A stretch of 64,000 bases of DNA, taken from positions 54,805 through 118,804 of the forward strand of contig NZ_MVDE01000017.1 of assembly GCF_002843385.1 (NCBI RefSeq), read 5' to 3'. The position numbers were made by a program, and so were the translations under genes. The stretch is from Labilibaculum manganireducens. Its GTDB lineage: Bacteria > Bacteroidota > Bacteroidia > Bacteroidales > Marinifilaceae. Under the pieces are notes generated by a model. It was given only the letters and a program-made list of their open reading frames with translations. It was not told where the DNA came from and did no database searches. Positions 55,818 through 63,177 of the stretch are shown piece by piece (position 1 is the stretch's first letter; each line of letters opens with the position of its first letter).

Positions 55818-55850
55818 AAAGAGGCATTCCCGAATAGAAAATGCCTCTTT
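55818..55850 (-). terminator. Terminator of the DUF2807 gene
   Basis: A perfect 11-bp stem (AAAGAGGCATT / AATGCCTCTTT) 7 bp past the DUF2807 stop, with an 11-nt loop. The minus-strand tail is U-poor immediately after the stem, becoming TTTTTT about 12 nt later. Confidence 0.6.
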
Positions 55851-55856
55851 GTTGCT

Positions 55857-56582
55857 CTAACGACGATTAACATCTCCACCGCTTGAGTCACTTACGTTTA
55901 TTTTTGCAGGATTTCCATAGTAGTTAACATCACCACCGGAACTTGCACTGGCCTCAATTTCTTCTTCTGCATAAACGCTTACATCACCACCACTTGATGC
56001 TTTTGCCTTACAAACTTTTGCGATTAATTCTTTCGCCTTAAGGTCGCTGCCACTGCTTGCTTTACCAGCAAAGAAATCAGCTTTTCCTCTTAGTGTAGCA
56101 TCGGCACCAGAGCTAACACTGCAGCTTAATTCTTTAGCATTTAATTCCATTTTGGCATCGGCACCACTGCTTACCGAAATATCTAATTTTTCTGCGTTTA
56201 TCATGTTTCTGGTTTCGAAATCGGCACCGCTTGAAACGTGTATTTCGGTAACATTTACCAGAGTAAGGTAAATATCCATTTTAGTTGCCCTGCGGATATT
56301 ACCATCTACTTTAAGAATCAGTTCGTTTCCTTTTACACGGGTAATAATGTATTCCATAAGGTTTTCGTCAGCTTCAACACGTAAAGATTCTTTGTCGCCC
56401 TGAATCACATATACGTTCAATCCACTACTTGCCGAAATTGCAGAGAATGATCCAATTTCACGATCTTGAGTCTGAACATTGCCGTTCCCTTTTTCGCCCC
56501 AAAATTGAGCATTTGTATTTCCTGTAAACAGGAAAGTAAGACCTACAATTAGAAAGGAGGCCTTTTGGATAAATTTTTTCAT
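55857..56582 (-). CDS. DUF2807 head-GIN domain exported protein
   Basis: 241 residues with a signal peptide (cleaved after NTNA). The DUF2807 beta-solenoid shows in SFSAISASSGLNVYVIQGDK and in a series of SSGAD/SSGGD turns (seven or more) spaced about 20 residues apart in the C-terminal half. The family is abundant in Bacteroidota; proposed adhesin or surface roles are unproven. It stands alone, with hairpins on both sides. Confidence 0.9.
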   Translation of the reverse strand: MKKFIQKASFLIVGLTFLFTGNTNAQFWGEKGNGNVQTQDREIGSFSAISASSGLNVYVIQGDKESLRVEADENLMEYIITRVKGNELILKVDGNIRRATKMDIYLTLVNVTEIHVSSGADFETRNMINAEKLDISVSSGADAKMELNAKELSCSVSSGADATLRGKADFFAGKASSGSDLKAKELIAKVCKAKASSGGDVSVYAEEEIEASASSGGDVNYYGNPAKINVSDSSGGDVNRR

Positions 56583-56654
56583 AGGTATTGTGTTTTAAGT
56601 GAAAATGTTAATCAGTATATAGGACGCCGTGAACTCGAATTAAGTTACAGCTTA

Positions 56655-56692
56655 AATAAAAAAAGCAGAAATTCATAAGAAAGTCTGCTTTT
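56655..56692 (-). terminator. Terminator downstream of cobA
   Basis: A 9-bp stem (AAAAGCAGA / TCTGCTTTT) with a 14-nt loop; the minus-strand tail is TTTTATTT. It is 84 bp beyond the cobA stop, closing the sulfite-reductase operon. Confidence 0.7.
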
Positions 56693-56775
56693 TATATTTT
56701 GAAGAAAAGACGAGTAAATTGAATGGAGTGTTGCACAGAATCTATTTGTTCTGCTCTGTATATTCATCTGAATTT

Positions 56776-57594
56776 TTAAAACAGGTTTAAAAATGGTTGT
56801 CTGATAAAGTTTCTAATTCTACTCGAAACGGCCACTTTGCCTCTTAAACTGACTTTTCGGTTTTCAGGAATTTGAGTGTGATTTCCCAATACAATTACTG
56901 CTGGTGAAGCCGGCAATTCGCTGTTTTTTATTTGGCTGAAAAACTTTGTGTTCCCGCTTATCACATCACTGTCTGTATAGCTAACCTTCGATACTACATT
57001 GATATTGGTTTCCTTCGATAATTTTTTATGAAGCTCATCAGCCATGTCTTTTAAATGTTCCAAGCCCATGTAAATAACAACGGTATCGTTATTTTCAATT
57101 TCCCTTATAATTTCGTTTAAAGCACTTTTTTCACCACCAACTTTTACGGCAGAATGAAAATGGATGCCCGATGATTTCCCTCTTTCAGTAAGGGGAATCC
57201 AAAATTCACTGGAGGCGGCCATAGCAGCGCTGATTCCCGGAATCAGTTCAAACTCTAAACCCGCTTCCAGCAGGAAACGAATTTCCTCAACTCCTCTGCC
57301 ATAAACCATTGGGTCGCCCGATTTCAATCTCACTACCTCACTGCCCAGCAAGTAATACATCAGCATCTGATCATGAATATATTCTTGTCTGCTTATCGGA
57401 TTTTTACCATCGCCTGATCGCTTCCCTACATCAATAAGAATCGCTTTATTGGGAAACAGAGCCCGCACTTCATCGGTAATTAATGCATCGTATAAAATAA
57501 CATCTGCATTCTGAATGCTTCGTAAAGCTTTTATTGTGAGCAGATCGGCAGCACCGGGTCCGGCACCAACAATCCATATTTTTCCGTTTTTCAT
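56776..57594 (-). CDS. cobA: Uroporphyrinogen-III C-methyltransferase (SUMT)
   Basis: 272 residues from the ATG at 57594 (MKNGKIWIVGAGPGAADLLT); an upstream in-frame ATG would add 24 unrelated residues. Tetrapyrrole methylase motifs: VGAGPGAADLLTIKAL, VRLKSGDPMVYGRGVEE and PGISAAMAASSEF. It methylates uroporphyrinogen III twice to precorrin-2, the first committed siroheme step. It is the last gene of the operon, 167 bp behind cysI across a spacer with repeat remnants. Confidence 0.93.
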   Translation of the reverse strand: MKNGKIWIVGAGPGAADLLTIKALRSIQNADVILYDALITDEVRALFPNKAILIDVGKRSGDGKNPISRQEYIHDQMLMYYLLGSEVVRLKSGDPMVYGRGVEEIRFLLEAGLEFELIPGISAAMAASSEFWIPLTERGKSSGIHFHSAVKVGGEKSALNEIIREIENNDTVVIYMGLEHLKDMADELHKKLSKETNINVVSKVSYTDSDVISGNTKFFSQIKNSELPASPAVIVLGNHTQIPENRKVSLRGKVAVSSRIRNFIRQPFLNLF

Positions 57595-57610
57595 ATTCAA
57601 ATAAATTTTT

Positions 57611-57653
57611 AACCACAAAGGGAGCACAAAGGACTTCTCAAAGACCACAAAGA
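57611..57653. repeat. CACAAAG-type repeat fragment
   Basis: AACCACAAAGGGAGCACAAAGGAC and AAAGACCACAAAGAAA resemble the CACAGAG elements at 55.5-55.8 kb. Further repeat-like text follows in the spacer: CTCACCCCTAAATCCCC and a run of GACCTTTC / GACTTTCC units to about 57755. Confidence 0.55.
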
Positions 57654-57761
57654 AATATTGAGCCAATTTTGTTGTAATGTAGTTTTACTTTTCTCACCCC
57701 TAAATCCCCTTCATGGGTTTCTAGTCTTTCGACCTTTCAAGACCTATCGACTTTCCTATGT

Positions 57762-59465
57762 TTAATGCTTAAAATCTCTTGGATTCACAATTTCGGCAAC
57801 ATATTGTTTGCGGATCACAAAATCACCAAATTCTTCACCTTTTGTTCTGTTTTCGGAATAATCTTTAAGAATCGGACGAAGCTCATTCAGTATTTCTACC
57901 TCGTCCACATTTTCGCGATACAAGTTATTCAGGCGTGTTCCCTTAAAATTGCCACCCAAATAGAAATTGTACCTTCCAGGAGCTTTTCCGATAAAGCCTA
58001 TTTCGGCTACGTAAGGTCTTCCACAACCATTGGCACAACCTGTCATTCGAATCACAATTTTATCCTTGGTTAAGCCAAATTCCTGAAGGATGTCATCAAT
58101 TTTATCGATTAAGAAAGGAAGATATCTTTCTGCTTCAGCAAAAGCCAGACTACAGGTGTTTAAGGCTACACAAGCAATGGAATTGGCTCTTGTCCCGGAA
58201 ATTGCCTGAGGCAAAAGCTGGTGTTTTTTCAAAATCTGATTGATTTTAGCCTTATTTTCTTCCTCAATCTTGCCTAGAATCAGGTTTTGATTTCCTGTGA
58301 GGCGAAAATCAGAAATGTTTAGCTTTGCAATTTCCTGCAATGCCGATTTTATTTTGATATGATCAACATCCTTCACTCTTCCGCCTTCAATAAAAAGACC
58401 TAAATACCAAAGGCCATCTTTGGCTTTTTGCCATCCGAATTTATCGCCGTTGCGTACTAAAGCATAGCTTTTTTCAGGCTCTAATGAATAACCAAGCTTT
58501 TCATTCAGTAGTTCTTTAAATGCATCAACCCCAATTCTGTCGATGGTGTATTTTAAACGGGCATTCTTTCTCACTTTTCTATTTCCCAGCTCCTTTTGTA
58601 AGAGCACTACTTTCTCAGCAACATCCACAGTGTTCTCTACCGAGGTAAAACCCAGAACATTTCCCAATCGGGGATAGGTTTCCGCATCGCCAAAAGTTGT
58701 TCCCATTCCACCGCCGACAACAATGTTGAATCCTTCCAGAACACCATTGTTTTCTATGGCAATAAATCCCAAATCCTGAGTGAAAATATCTGTATCGTTA
58801 AAAGGAGGAGTGGTAAATCCAATTTTGAACTTTCGTGGCAGATAAACCGGTCCGTATAAAGGTTCTACTTCGCCGGCACTTCCTTCTGCCACTTTCTTTT
58901 GGTCGAGCCAGATTTCGTAATAGGCAGGAGTTCTGGGCGTTAAATGATCGCTCACCTTGCCAGCTAATTTCTGTACCTGATCGAAAACTTCCGATGCATA
59001 CGGATGAGGACTGGCCATAACATTTCGGTTCACATCACCACAGGCTGCAATGGTATCGAGTAATGCCTTGTTTATGGATTGGATACTTGGCTTTAGGTTT
59101 CCTTTTAAAACACCATGAAACTGAAATGCCTGTCGGGTAGTTAATTTGATGGTTCCGTTGGCATATTTATCTGATATTTGATCGATTTGCAGCCATTGCT
59201 TTGCATTTACAACACCGCCAGGAACTCTCACCCGAATTAAAAAGGAGTAATCCGGTTCCAGTTTGGTTTTCTTTCTTTCCCGTTCATTATCACGGTCGAA
59301 TTGCTGGTAAATACCATGAAATTTAGAGACTTGTCTGTCATCAAGAGCAATGGCTCCTGTAATTGGATCGGCAAGACTTGCCTCCAGTGTTCCGCGCAAA
59401 TAGTTGCTTTCGGTTTTTATTTTTTCGACTTCGGACAATTCTGCCCAGTTGATATTATCTGACAT
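57762..59465 (-). CDS. cysI: Assimilatory sulfite reductase, hemoprotein subunit
   Basis: 567 residues. The siroheme/4Fe-4S ligands are visible: CVALNTC (about 433-439, the CxxxxxC pair) and TGCANGCGRPYVAEIG (the CxxxC pair, about 473). The substrate-pocket Arg/Lys regions SFLIRVRVPGGVV and KLTTRQAFQFHG are also typical. It reduces sulfite to sulfide by six electrons. CysJ is upstream in the same operon, so electrons come from NADPH. Length and motifs match CysI and not dissimilatory enzymes. Confidence 0.95.
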   Translation of the reverse strand: MSDNINWAELSEVEKIKTESNYLRGTLEASLADPITGAIALDDRQVSKFHGIYQQFDRDNERERKKTKLEPDYSFLIRVRVPGGVVNAKQWLQIDQISDKYANGTIKLTTRQAFQFHGVLKGNLKPSIQSINKALLDTIAACGDVNRNVMASPHPYASEVFDQVQKLAGKVSDHLTPRTPAYYEIWLDQKKVAEGSAGEVEPLYGPVYLPRKFKIGFTTPPFNDTDIFTQDLGFIAIENNGVLEGFNIVVGGGMGTTFGDAETYPRLGNVLGFTSVENTVDVAEKVVLLQKELGNRKVRKNARLKYTIDRIGVDAFKELLNEKLGYSLEPEKSYALVRNGDKFGWQKAKDGLWYLGLFIEGGRVKDVDHIKIKSALQEIAKLNISDFRLTGNQNLILGKIEEENKAKINQILKKHQLLPQAISGTRANSIACVALNTCSLAFAEAERYLPFLIDKIDDILQEFGLTKDKIVIRMTGCANGCGRPYVAEIGFIGKAPGRYNFYLGGNFKGTRLNNLYRENVDEVEILNELRPILKDYSENRTKGEEFGDFVIRKQYVAEIVNPRDFKH

Positions 59466-59482
59466 AGGTTTTTTGAATTAAA

Positions 59483-59557
59483 ACCTGACAGAGTCGTACG
59501 ACGCTGTCAGCGTTTGGTTGGTTAAGACGCAGACAGGTTTTTCAAACTCTGTCAGGT
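59483..59557. repeat. CTGACAG-type inverted-repeat element between cysJ and cysI
   Basis: ACCTGACAGAGT (59483-59494) and ACTCTGTCAGGT (59546-59557) are perfect 12-bp inverted partners. Between them lie ACGCTGTCAGCGT and AGACAGGTTTT, echoing the same core. The element fills the gap between two operon genes, suggesting a mobile repetitive extragenic palindrome. Confidence 0.7.
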
Positions 59558-59563
59558 CTCTGT

Positions 59564-61339
59564 TTAGTAAACATCAAGCAACAATCGCTTTTCTTTTTTC
59601 AGCTTTTTTAGATATTCTTCAGCTTTTTCAGAAGTTATTCCACCTTCGTTCTGAATGATTTCCAGTAAGCTTGTCTGAACATCTTTGGCCATGTATTTTT
59701 TGTCTCCACAGATGTAAAAATGAGCACCGTTTTCGAGCCATTGAAATACTTCTTTCCCATTTTCCTTCAGTCGGTGCTGCACGTAAGCTTTTTCTTCCTG
59801 ATCTCTTGAAAAGGCAACATCTAATTTTTGAAGTATTCCTTTTTTAAGGAATTTCTGCCACTCAAGTTGATATAAAAAGTCTTTTTTGAACCGTTGATTT
59901 CCAAAGAATAACCAGCTTTTTCCTTTTGCCTTATTTTGTTCCCGCTCCTGCAAAAAGCTTCGGTAAGGAGCCACACCGGTTCCTGCGCCAACCATAATCA
60001 GTGGTTTGTTTTCATCATCCGGCAAACGGAACGACTCATTTTTATCAATGTAAATGGGCAAATGATCACCTACATTAACTTCGTCGGTGATGTAACTGGA
60101 ACAAGCACCGTTTCTGTCGCGTTTCTTACGATTGTATCTTACCGAAGCAATAGTAATGTGAACTTCCTCAGGATTCGCTCTCGGACCTGAAGAGATAGAG
60201 TAGAGGCGTGCATACAAAACCCGAAGAGTAGATAAAAATTGGTCGCTGGTAATTTCTCCCGGGTAATCTTCCAATAAGTCATATGCATCAGCTCCGTGAA
60301 GATAGTTTTCCAACTCATCCTCATTATTCAATAGCAGTTCAATATCCTTATTCTGAGTTATGGTTTTGTACTTTTCAAGCACTTCACGGTTCAAAACAGT
60401 TATTTCCAATTTGTTTTGTAAGGCCCGAAATAAACTGATTTCTTTCTCATCAATTGTAACTATTCGTTCCGGATCATCTTCCAACTTGTCAATTATCAAG
60501 TCCACCAAATCAATAGGATTGTTGGGCAAAATACCAATACTGTCTCCCGCTGTATATTCAATGCCCGAATTTTCCAATGAGATTTCAACATGATAAATTT
60601 CTTTTTCAGAATCAGTCGTTGTGATTCTCACTTTTTCCAAAACTTCGGCATAGTACGGATTGGCGCGGTTAAATTTCTTCTTTGGCACAGAAGCGCTTGC
60701 AGATTGGGTTGAAGCAGTAACTTCCGGCACCAAGCTCTTCAATTCACCAGTCACTTTTTCGATCCATTGTTCGGCGACTTCTTCGTAAGCAACATCACTG
60801 GTTTGAACCGGCAAAATTGCCTGCGCACCTAATTTTGTGAAAGCTAGATCGAAATCAATTCCTGTCTGGCAATACTTCTTGTAGGTTTTGTCACCCAAAG
60901 CAAGTACCGCATATTTGGTATCGGGTAGTTTTGGTGCTCTTTTGCCATGCACATATTCGTACAAATCTTCAGCCTGAATAGGAGCTTCACCTTCACCATG
61001 TGTACTTACGATCAGGAAAAGGTATTTTTCCTTTTTCAAATCATTTTTCGTGTAAAAGTCGAGGCCTTGTATCTTCGCATCGAAGCCCAATGCTAAAACT
61101 CTATCGTGAAGATCCATAGCTATTTCCTTGCTGTGTCCGGTATGAGTACCAAATAAAATAGTGATACTTTCGGAAGATTTTTGACTGGAAATTACCGAAA
61201 CATCAATTGCATTCTTTTTTCCATTAATAATCCCCGATAGGTATCCATTTACCCAAACCAATTGCTCGGCAGATAAATTTTGAATCAGCTGATTTAGCTG
61301 AGATAATTGTTCTTGATTGATTTGAAATTCTTTTCCCAT
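59564..61339 (-). CDS. cysJ: Sulfite reductase flavoprotein subunit
   Basis: 591 residues. The flavodoxin FMN domain (about 50-200) has LFGTHTGHSKEIAMDLHDR and VSTHGEGEAPIQAEDL. The ferredoxin-reductase-like FAD/NADPH part has YTAGDSIGILPNN, RLYSISSGPRANPEEVH, GAGTGVAPYRSFLQEREQ and FYICGDKKYMAKDV. It transfers electrons from NADPH to CysI. The N-terminus (LSAEQLVWVNGYLSG) matches CysJ. It follows the precorrin-2 dehydrogenase-like gene by 33 bp. Confidence 0.95.
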   Translation of the reverse strand: MGKEFQINQEQLSQLNQLIQNLSAEQLVWVNGYLSGIINGKKNAIDVSVISSQKSSESITILFGTHTGHSKEIAMDLHDRVLALGFDAKIQGLDFYTKNDLKKEKYLFLIVSTHGEGEAPIQAEDLYEYVHGKRAPKLPDTKYAVLALGDKTYKKYCQTGIDFDLAFTKLGAQAILPVQTSDVAYEEVAEQWIEKVTGELKSLVPEVTASTQSASASVPKKKFNRANPYYAEVLEKVRITTTDSEKEIYHVEISLENSGIEYTAGDSIGILPNNPIDLVDLIIDKLEDDPERIVTIDEKEISLFRALQNKLEITVLNREVLEKYKTITQNKDIELLLNNEDELENYLHGADAYDLLEDYPGEITSDQFLSTLRVLYARLYSISSGPRANPEEVHITIASVRYNRKKRDRNGACSSYITDEVNVGDHLPIYIDKNESFRLPDDENKPLIMVGAGTGVAPYRSFLQEREQNKAKGKSWLFFGNQRFKKDFLYQLEWQKFLKKGILQKLDVAFSRDQEEKAYVQHRLKENGKEVFQWLENGAHFYICGDKKYMAKDVQTSLLEIIQNEGGITSEKAEEYLKKLKKEKRLLLDVY

Positions 61340-61372
61340 GTTCTTTCAGTTATAGAAAATGTTATGCCGCTA

Positions 61373-61855
61373 TTAGTTAGCAATTAGTTGTTTTTGAAGC
61401 TGGTAATTTTCAAAGTAATCTTTCAGTTGATTTCTCATGCGAATAGATTCGTAAACATCTTCACCATTTGAACTTACAGCAACACTAATGTTTGAATGTT
61501 TGTAAATGGCGGGGGAAACGAACTCACAAAAATCTGGTTGATCGTGCACATTTAGTAATACCCCGGCTTCTTTTGTGTCTCGCATTAATTGTCTTACAAA
61601 AGCAGGATCTTCAACACAACTGTATATTAGGAAATAATCTTTTAGCACTTCCTTGCTGTATTGTTTCTCGTGATAAACAACACCTGAATTTTTAATCCAG
61701 CTAATGATTTGAGGAGCGATTACCTCGATTAAATTTGTGCTTCGTTGTAATATTTTCAGCTTTTTATAAGCATCTTCATCGCCTCCAATAATTAGTATTT
61801 TTTTATCCGTTATATCTAAGGCTATTGGTAAAAATTGTTTTTTCTGTTTCGACAT
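61373..61855 (-). CDS. Precorrin-2 dehydrogenase/ferrochelatase-like (CysG N-domain/Met8)
   Basis: 160 residues, about the size of the NAD-binding half of CysG. It has FLPIALDITDKKILIIGGDEDAYKKL, where the usual GGGxVA nucleotide turn is GGDEDAY, then LIYSCVED and NVHDQPDFCEF with the conserved Asp used in catalysis. It oxidises precorrin-2 to sirohydrochlorin and probably inserts iron. With CobA downstream it completes siroheme synthesis for CysI. The gap to the DUF2061 gene is 11 bp. Confidence 0.88.
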   Translation of the reverse strand: MSKQKKQFLPIALDITDKKILIIGGDEDAYKKLKILQRSTNLIEVIAPQIISWIKNSGVVYHEKQYSKEVLKDYFLIYSCVEDPAFVRQLMRDTKEAGVLLNVHDQPDFCEFVSPAIYKHSNISVAVSSNGEDVYESIRMRNQLKDYFENYQLQKQLIAN

Positions 61856-61866
61856 GATTGCTCTTT

Positions 61867-62097
61867 TTAAATGTGATAATCAATGGGATGTTCTTTTTCT
61901 TTTCCTAATTGGATTTTATTCCATGTTCTTTCATGGATAAAATAGAGTCCCATTTTTGTAAACAACTCAACTCCGCCAATCGACATGGCCCATTTTAAAT
62001 CTCCAATTACTAAATAGGAGATTAAGATGGTATCAATGGTTCCAATCGTTCTCCACGAAATGGTTTTTAGTACACTTCGGTATGTTTTTTCCTTCAT
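61867..62097 (-). CDS. DUF2061 small membrane protein
   Basis: 76 residues. The ATG at 62097 (MKEKTYRSVLKTISWRTIGT) is chosen because the family starts there; the same frame is open upstream only because it runs through the leader and its terminator. Two helices (about 15-38, 40-60) and the motif KTISWRTIGTIDT with FTKMGLYFIHERTWNKI are the DUF2061 hallmarks. The family recurs beside sulfate-assimilation genes; the function is unknown. It is the first gene of the operon, 20 bp after the U-run of terminator 2. Confidence 0.9.
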   Translation of the reverse strand: MKEKTYRSVLKTISWRTIGTIDTILISYLVIGDLKWAMSIGGVELFTKMGLYFIHERTWNKIQLGKEKEHPIDYHI

Positions 62098-62117
62098 TTT
62101 AATCGACTTACAAGAAT

Positions 62118-62148
62118 AAAAAAAGTCCTTCTGCGCAGCAGAAAGACT
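62118..62148 (-). terminator. Attenuator terminator 2
   Basis: On the minus strand AGTCTTTCTGC pairs with GCAGAAGGACT (11 bp with one U-G pair) around a 3-nt loop and is followed by at least six Us. It stands between leader peptide 2 and the DUF2061 start codon, so it must be bypassed for the operon to be expressed. Confidence 0.9.
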
Positions 62149-62181
62149 CGATATGTAATGTTCATTTAGGTACATAACGAA

Positions 62182-62188
62182 TTCTGCT
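62182..62188 (-). promoter_or_regulatory. Antiterminator arm of attenuator 2
   Basis: AGCAGAA in the leader RNA (overlapping the stop codon of leader peptide 2) is complementary to TTCTGCT in the 5' arm and loop of terminator 2. Pairing would prevent the terminator. A ribosome at the stop codon would cover this segment; one stalled on the Cys codons would not. Confidence 0.65.
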
Positions 62189-62270
62189 AGGGTGGATTCC
62201 ATAACATACACATACAACAACATGTTGCTGCATTGGTTCTGTTTGTTGTATGATTTGAATTTATATTCAT
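62187..62270 (-). CDS. Leader peptide 2, Cys/Met-rich
   Basis: A 27-codon ORF from the ATG at 62270 to TAG at 62189-62187. The first 15 residues are Asn/Thr-rich, then comes TCCCMCMLWNPP: four Cys and two Met within six residues. It has the same T-C-C-(C)-M-C-M core as leader peptide 1, and a second frame in the same DNA would not give such a run. The stop is 38 nt before the terminator 2 stem. No protein family; proposed to be a ribosome-stalling leader sensing cysteine (and perhaps methionine) charging. Confidence 0.75.
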   Translation of the reverse strand: MNINSNHTTNRTNAATCCCMCMLWNPP

Positions 62271-62332
62271 CCTTGTGCGAAAAATATATTCTTGAACTGA
62301 TTAAGTCTGTTGTTGAGATCATTTTGTCGAAT

Positions 62333-62364
62333 AAAAAAAGCCTTTTTGCTGTTGCAAAAAGGCT
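62333..62364 (-). terminator. Attenuator terminator 1
   Basis: On the minus strand AGCCTTTTTGC pairs perfectly with GCAAAAAGGCT (11 bp, 4-nt loop AACA), followed by a seven-U run interrupted only afterwards. It is a textbook intrinsic terminator, yet it has no full gene upstream, only leader peptide 1. Confidence 0.93.
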
Positions 62365-62396
62365 CTTGAGAATATTCTGATATCTAATTCGTCAAT

Positions 62397-62495
62397 TTAA
62401 GCTGTTCCTTTTTGCATAACAATACTTTCCATACACATACAACATGTTGTACACATACACAAAGACATTTTGTTATTTTGAAGAAATCGACTCAT
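62397..62495 (-). CDS. Leader peptide 1, Cys/Met-rich
   Basis: A 32-codon ORF (ATG 62495, TAA 62399-62397); an internal ATG at 62468 would give a 23-residue form, and the frame is open further upstream to 62621. The core is MSLCMCTTCCMCM: five Cys and four Met in 13 residues. The promoter candidate at 62531-62561 places the RNA start about 30 nt upstream of the 62495 start. The stop codon is 32 nt before the terminator 1 stem. Proposed cysteine/methionine-sensing leader of the sulfite-reductase operon. Confidence 0.78.
   Translation of the reverse strand: MSRFLQNNKMSLCMCTTCCMCMESIVMQKGTA
62407..62416 (-). promoter_or_regulatory. Antiterminator arm of attenuator 1
   Basis: In the minus-strand RNA this segment reads TGCAAAAAGG, within the last codons of leader peptide 1. 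It repeats the 3' arm of terminator 1 and so can pair (10 bp) with the terminator's 5' arm CCTTTTTGCA. This gives the mutually exclusive structure expected for attenuation. Confidence 0.75.
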
Positions 62496-62530
62496 TGCTA
62501 AATTGGATATTTTGATCTGTTTATCGGGTA

Positions 62531-62561
62531 CAAGTTTAGGAAGATATATTGAGGATTCCAA
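62531..62561 (-). promoter_or_regulatory. Candidate promoter of the sulfite-reductase operon
   Basis: On the minus strand TTG (62561-62559), 20-nt spacer, TAAACTTG (62538-62531): one mismatch to TAnnTTTG. Transcription would start near 62524, about 30 nt before leader peptide 1. A TTTG at 62565-62562 is an alternative -33 element. Confidence 0.5.
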
Positions 62562-62815
62562 CAAAGAGATAATAAAAAAGACTGTTTTGTCTTCTTTATT
62601 ATTTAAAAGAAACGTTTGCATGAAGAATAGTATTTATTGTCAATTGGACTTTTAATCAGTTTGTTACGCTTGTTTTTGTTGAGGGAGTAATTTAAACTGT
62701 ATTTTTTAAGAAAACAACATATTTAAGATCGGAAGAAAAAAATAAGATTTATTTTACATTAAATTATTCATTTAGTAGTTCTGTCACAGTAAACTTGTTG
62801 AATGAATATTCAATT

Positions 62816-63070
62816 ATGACGAGAAAAAACAGAATTATAAGCTTTCATAAGATGAAGCAGGAAGTTGTACATCTGATTCATGAAAAATATCCTTTTGGTT
62901 ACGATGATGAGATTAAGTTTTACAATTTAGGAGCCGGAAAAAGTTTTTATGCTTTTAATTTTATAACGGAAGAGTACAATTATTTGGTTAAAGTCGATAT
63001 GAATGTTGATTTTTTTGTGGAGGAAGTTGAGTTTGAAGAAGCTAAAAATGAGGAAACTGATTCATATTAA
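62816..63070 (+). CDS. Conserved hypothetical small protein
   Basis: 84 residues from the ATG at 62816 (MTRKNRIISFHKMKQEV); an upstream in-frame TTG at 62795 is a poorer start. There is a helix, then beta-like segments (DEIKFYNLGAGKSFYAFNF, EEYNYLVKVDMN) and an acidic C-terminus. No family is recognised. It is divergent from the sulfite-reductase operon and followed by another small acidic protein. Confidence 0.65.
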   Translation: MTRKNRIISFHKMKQEVVHLIHEKYPFGYDDEIKFYNLGAGKSFYAFNFITEEYNYLVKVDMNVDFFVEEVEFEEAKNEETDSY

Positions 63071-63126
63071 GTTTACTTGGGAAATAAAAAAACAGAATTA
63101 ATAAATAGTTAAGTCTATTTTGTTGC

Positions 63127-63153
63127 TTGGAGTTCAATCTCTTCCTATATTTA
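63127..63153 (+). promoter_or_regulatory. Candidate promoter of the small acidic protein gene
   Basis: TTG (63127-63129, or 63123-63125) and TATATTTA (63146-63153), one base from the TAnnTTTG form, 25 bp before the start codon. Confidence 0.5.
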
Positions 63154-63177
63154 CATCACGAAATTAAATCAAAAATT

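Noticed and set aside
62162..62233. Alternative short ORF (MQQHVVVCVCYG ...) in the same leader region
   Set aside because: It contains only two Cys, and its stop lies 13 nt from the terminator stem, so a finishing ribosome would disturb the terminator. The frame ending at 62187 has the Cys run and the right geometry.
62098..62322. N-terminal extension of the DUF2061 frame up to 62322
   Set aside because: The extra 75 residues run through leader peptide 2 in another frame and through terminator 2, and lack family similarity; the DUF2061 domain starts at 62097.
62187..62495. A metabolite riboswitch (SAM or similar) upstream of the sulfite-reductase operon
   Set aside because: No recognisable SAM-riboswitch core was seen, and the Cys/Met ORFs with complementary arms explain the two terminators.
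62496..62621. Longer N-terminal form of leader peptide 1 starting at 62621
   Set aside because: The best promoter candidate (62531-62561) lies inside this stretch, so most transcripts would begin after it; it cannot be excluded fully.
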